Source of the DNA: [Eubacterium] saphenum | GTDB lineage: Bacteria > Bacillota > Clostridia > Oscillospirales > Ruminococcaceae | Assembly: GCA_004555855.1 (NCBI GenBank) | Contig: SFJQ01000048.1 | Location: forward strand, 1 to 12,073 | Length of the DNA stretch: 12,073 nt | Direction: 5' to 3' | Shown here: one piece after another, positions 11,943-12,073 of the stretch | Position numbering within the stretch: the stretch's first letter is position 1 | Layout: each line of letters starts with the position of its first letter | Program-made: the position numbers and the translations under genes | Notes under the pieces: generated by a model | Databases searched by the model: none | The model's input: the letters and a program-made list of their open reading frames with translations, nothing else | What the model was told of the DNA's origin: nothing

Positions 11943-12073
11943 TTATTTGCGTTTCGGGACGTTCTGTTCGGGAACACGCCGACAGTTTTCAAGCAGCTCG
12001 CGAACTTCCTCGCCCGTCACGAAAAACGGTATTTCATCGGTTGCTTTTTCGCCCTCAAAGAGGAGCTGAAATT
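11943..12073 (-). CDS. C-terminal 42 codons of an unidentified gene, cut by the window edge
   Basis: On the minus strand an open frame enters from the right edge and ends at TAA (11943-11945), 15 nt before the amidohydrolase start codon. The visible residues begin FQLLFEGEKATDEIPFFV and continue GEEVRELLENC to the basic end VPKRK. The charged, helix-prone composition and GC-rich third positions match its neighbours, so it is probably coding. The close spacing suggests co-transcription with the amidohydrolase, whose promoter must then lie outside the window. The fragment is too short for me to name a family. Confidence 0.6.
   Translation of the reverse strand, partial: FQLLFEGEKATDEIPFFVTGEEVRELLENCRRVPEQNVPKRK

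Noticed and set aside
1..12073. A novel defence, mobile or biosynthetic system
   Set aside because: Every long gene but the small membrane protein belongs to a known metabolic or regulatory family. No repeats array, transposase, toxin-antitoxin pair or prophage gene is present.

Overview
The window reads as chromosomal DNA of a strictly anaerobic, fermentative Firmicute of the class Clostridia. A Ruminococcus/Oscillospiraceae-like organism is my best guess, from protein flavour and leader types only. The evidence is a trimeric NAD-linked [FeFe]-hydrogenase operon, a leuA gene under a T-box leader, a metK gene under a SAM-I riboswitch, AAGGAGG-type ribosome binding sites and A/T-rich intergenic DNA. 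I see no transposase, phage gene, CRISPR array, tRNA or rRNA. The gene content is mostly housekeeping, and the unusual material lies in the regulatory DNA and RNA between genes.

Layout, left to right. At 1-208 two near-identical consensus promoters fire leftward out of the window, one of them behind 10-bp-phased A-tracts. nrdR (209-661, minus) is followed by a compact divergent promoter region at 689-790. That region holds an NrdR-box-like site over the nrdR -10 and a 13-bp inverted repeat covering both -35 elements. A small unrecognised membrane protein gene (812-1231, plus) ends at a terminator shared with leuA (1283-2947, minus). leuA has a T-box leader of about 340 nt with a CUC leucine specifier. 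Back to back with it, metK (3618-4790, plus) is controlled by a SAM-I riboswitch whose P2 region carries an extra 10-bp hairpin.

At 5048-9272 lies hydC-hydB-hydA, encoding a soluble NuoE/NuoF/[FeFe]-hydrogenase complex. By family, such complexes couple NADH and reduced ferredoxin to H2, usually by electron bifurcation. The operon ends in a strong terminator. A second, sequence-related hairpin 90 bp on serves the convergent iron-dependent alcohol dehydrogenase gene (9441-10595, minus). Upstream of that gene are an M20-family amidohydrolase of the carbamoylase type (10665-11927, minus) and the last 42 codons of another gene (11943-12073, minus), which look like one operon.

The hydrogenase and the alcohol dehydrogenase are both outlets for fermentative reductant. 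leuA and metK are each controlled by an RNA sensing the supply of their own end product (charged tRNA-Leu, SAM). nrdR is the ribonucleotide reductase repressor and probably represses itself. Nearly all promoters I could place carry a TRTGn extension in front of the -10.
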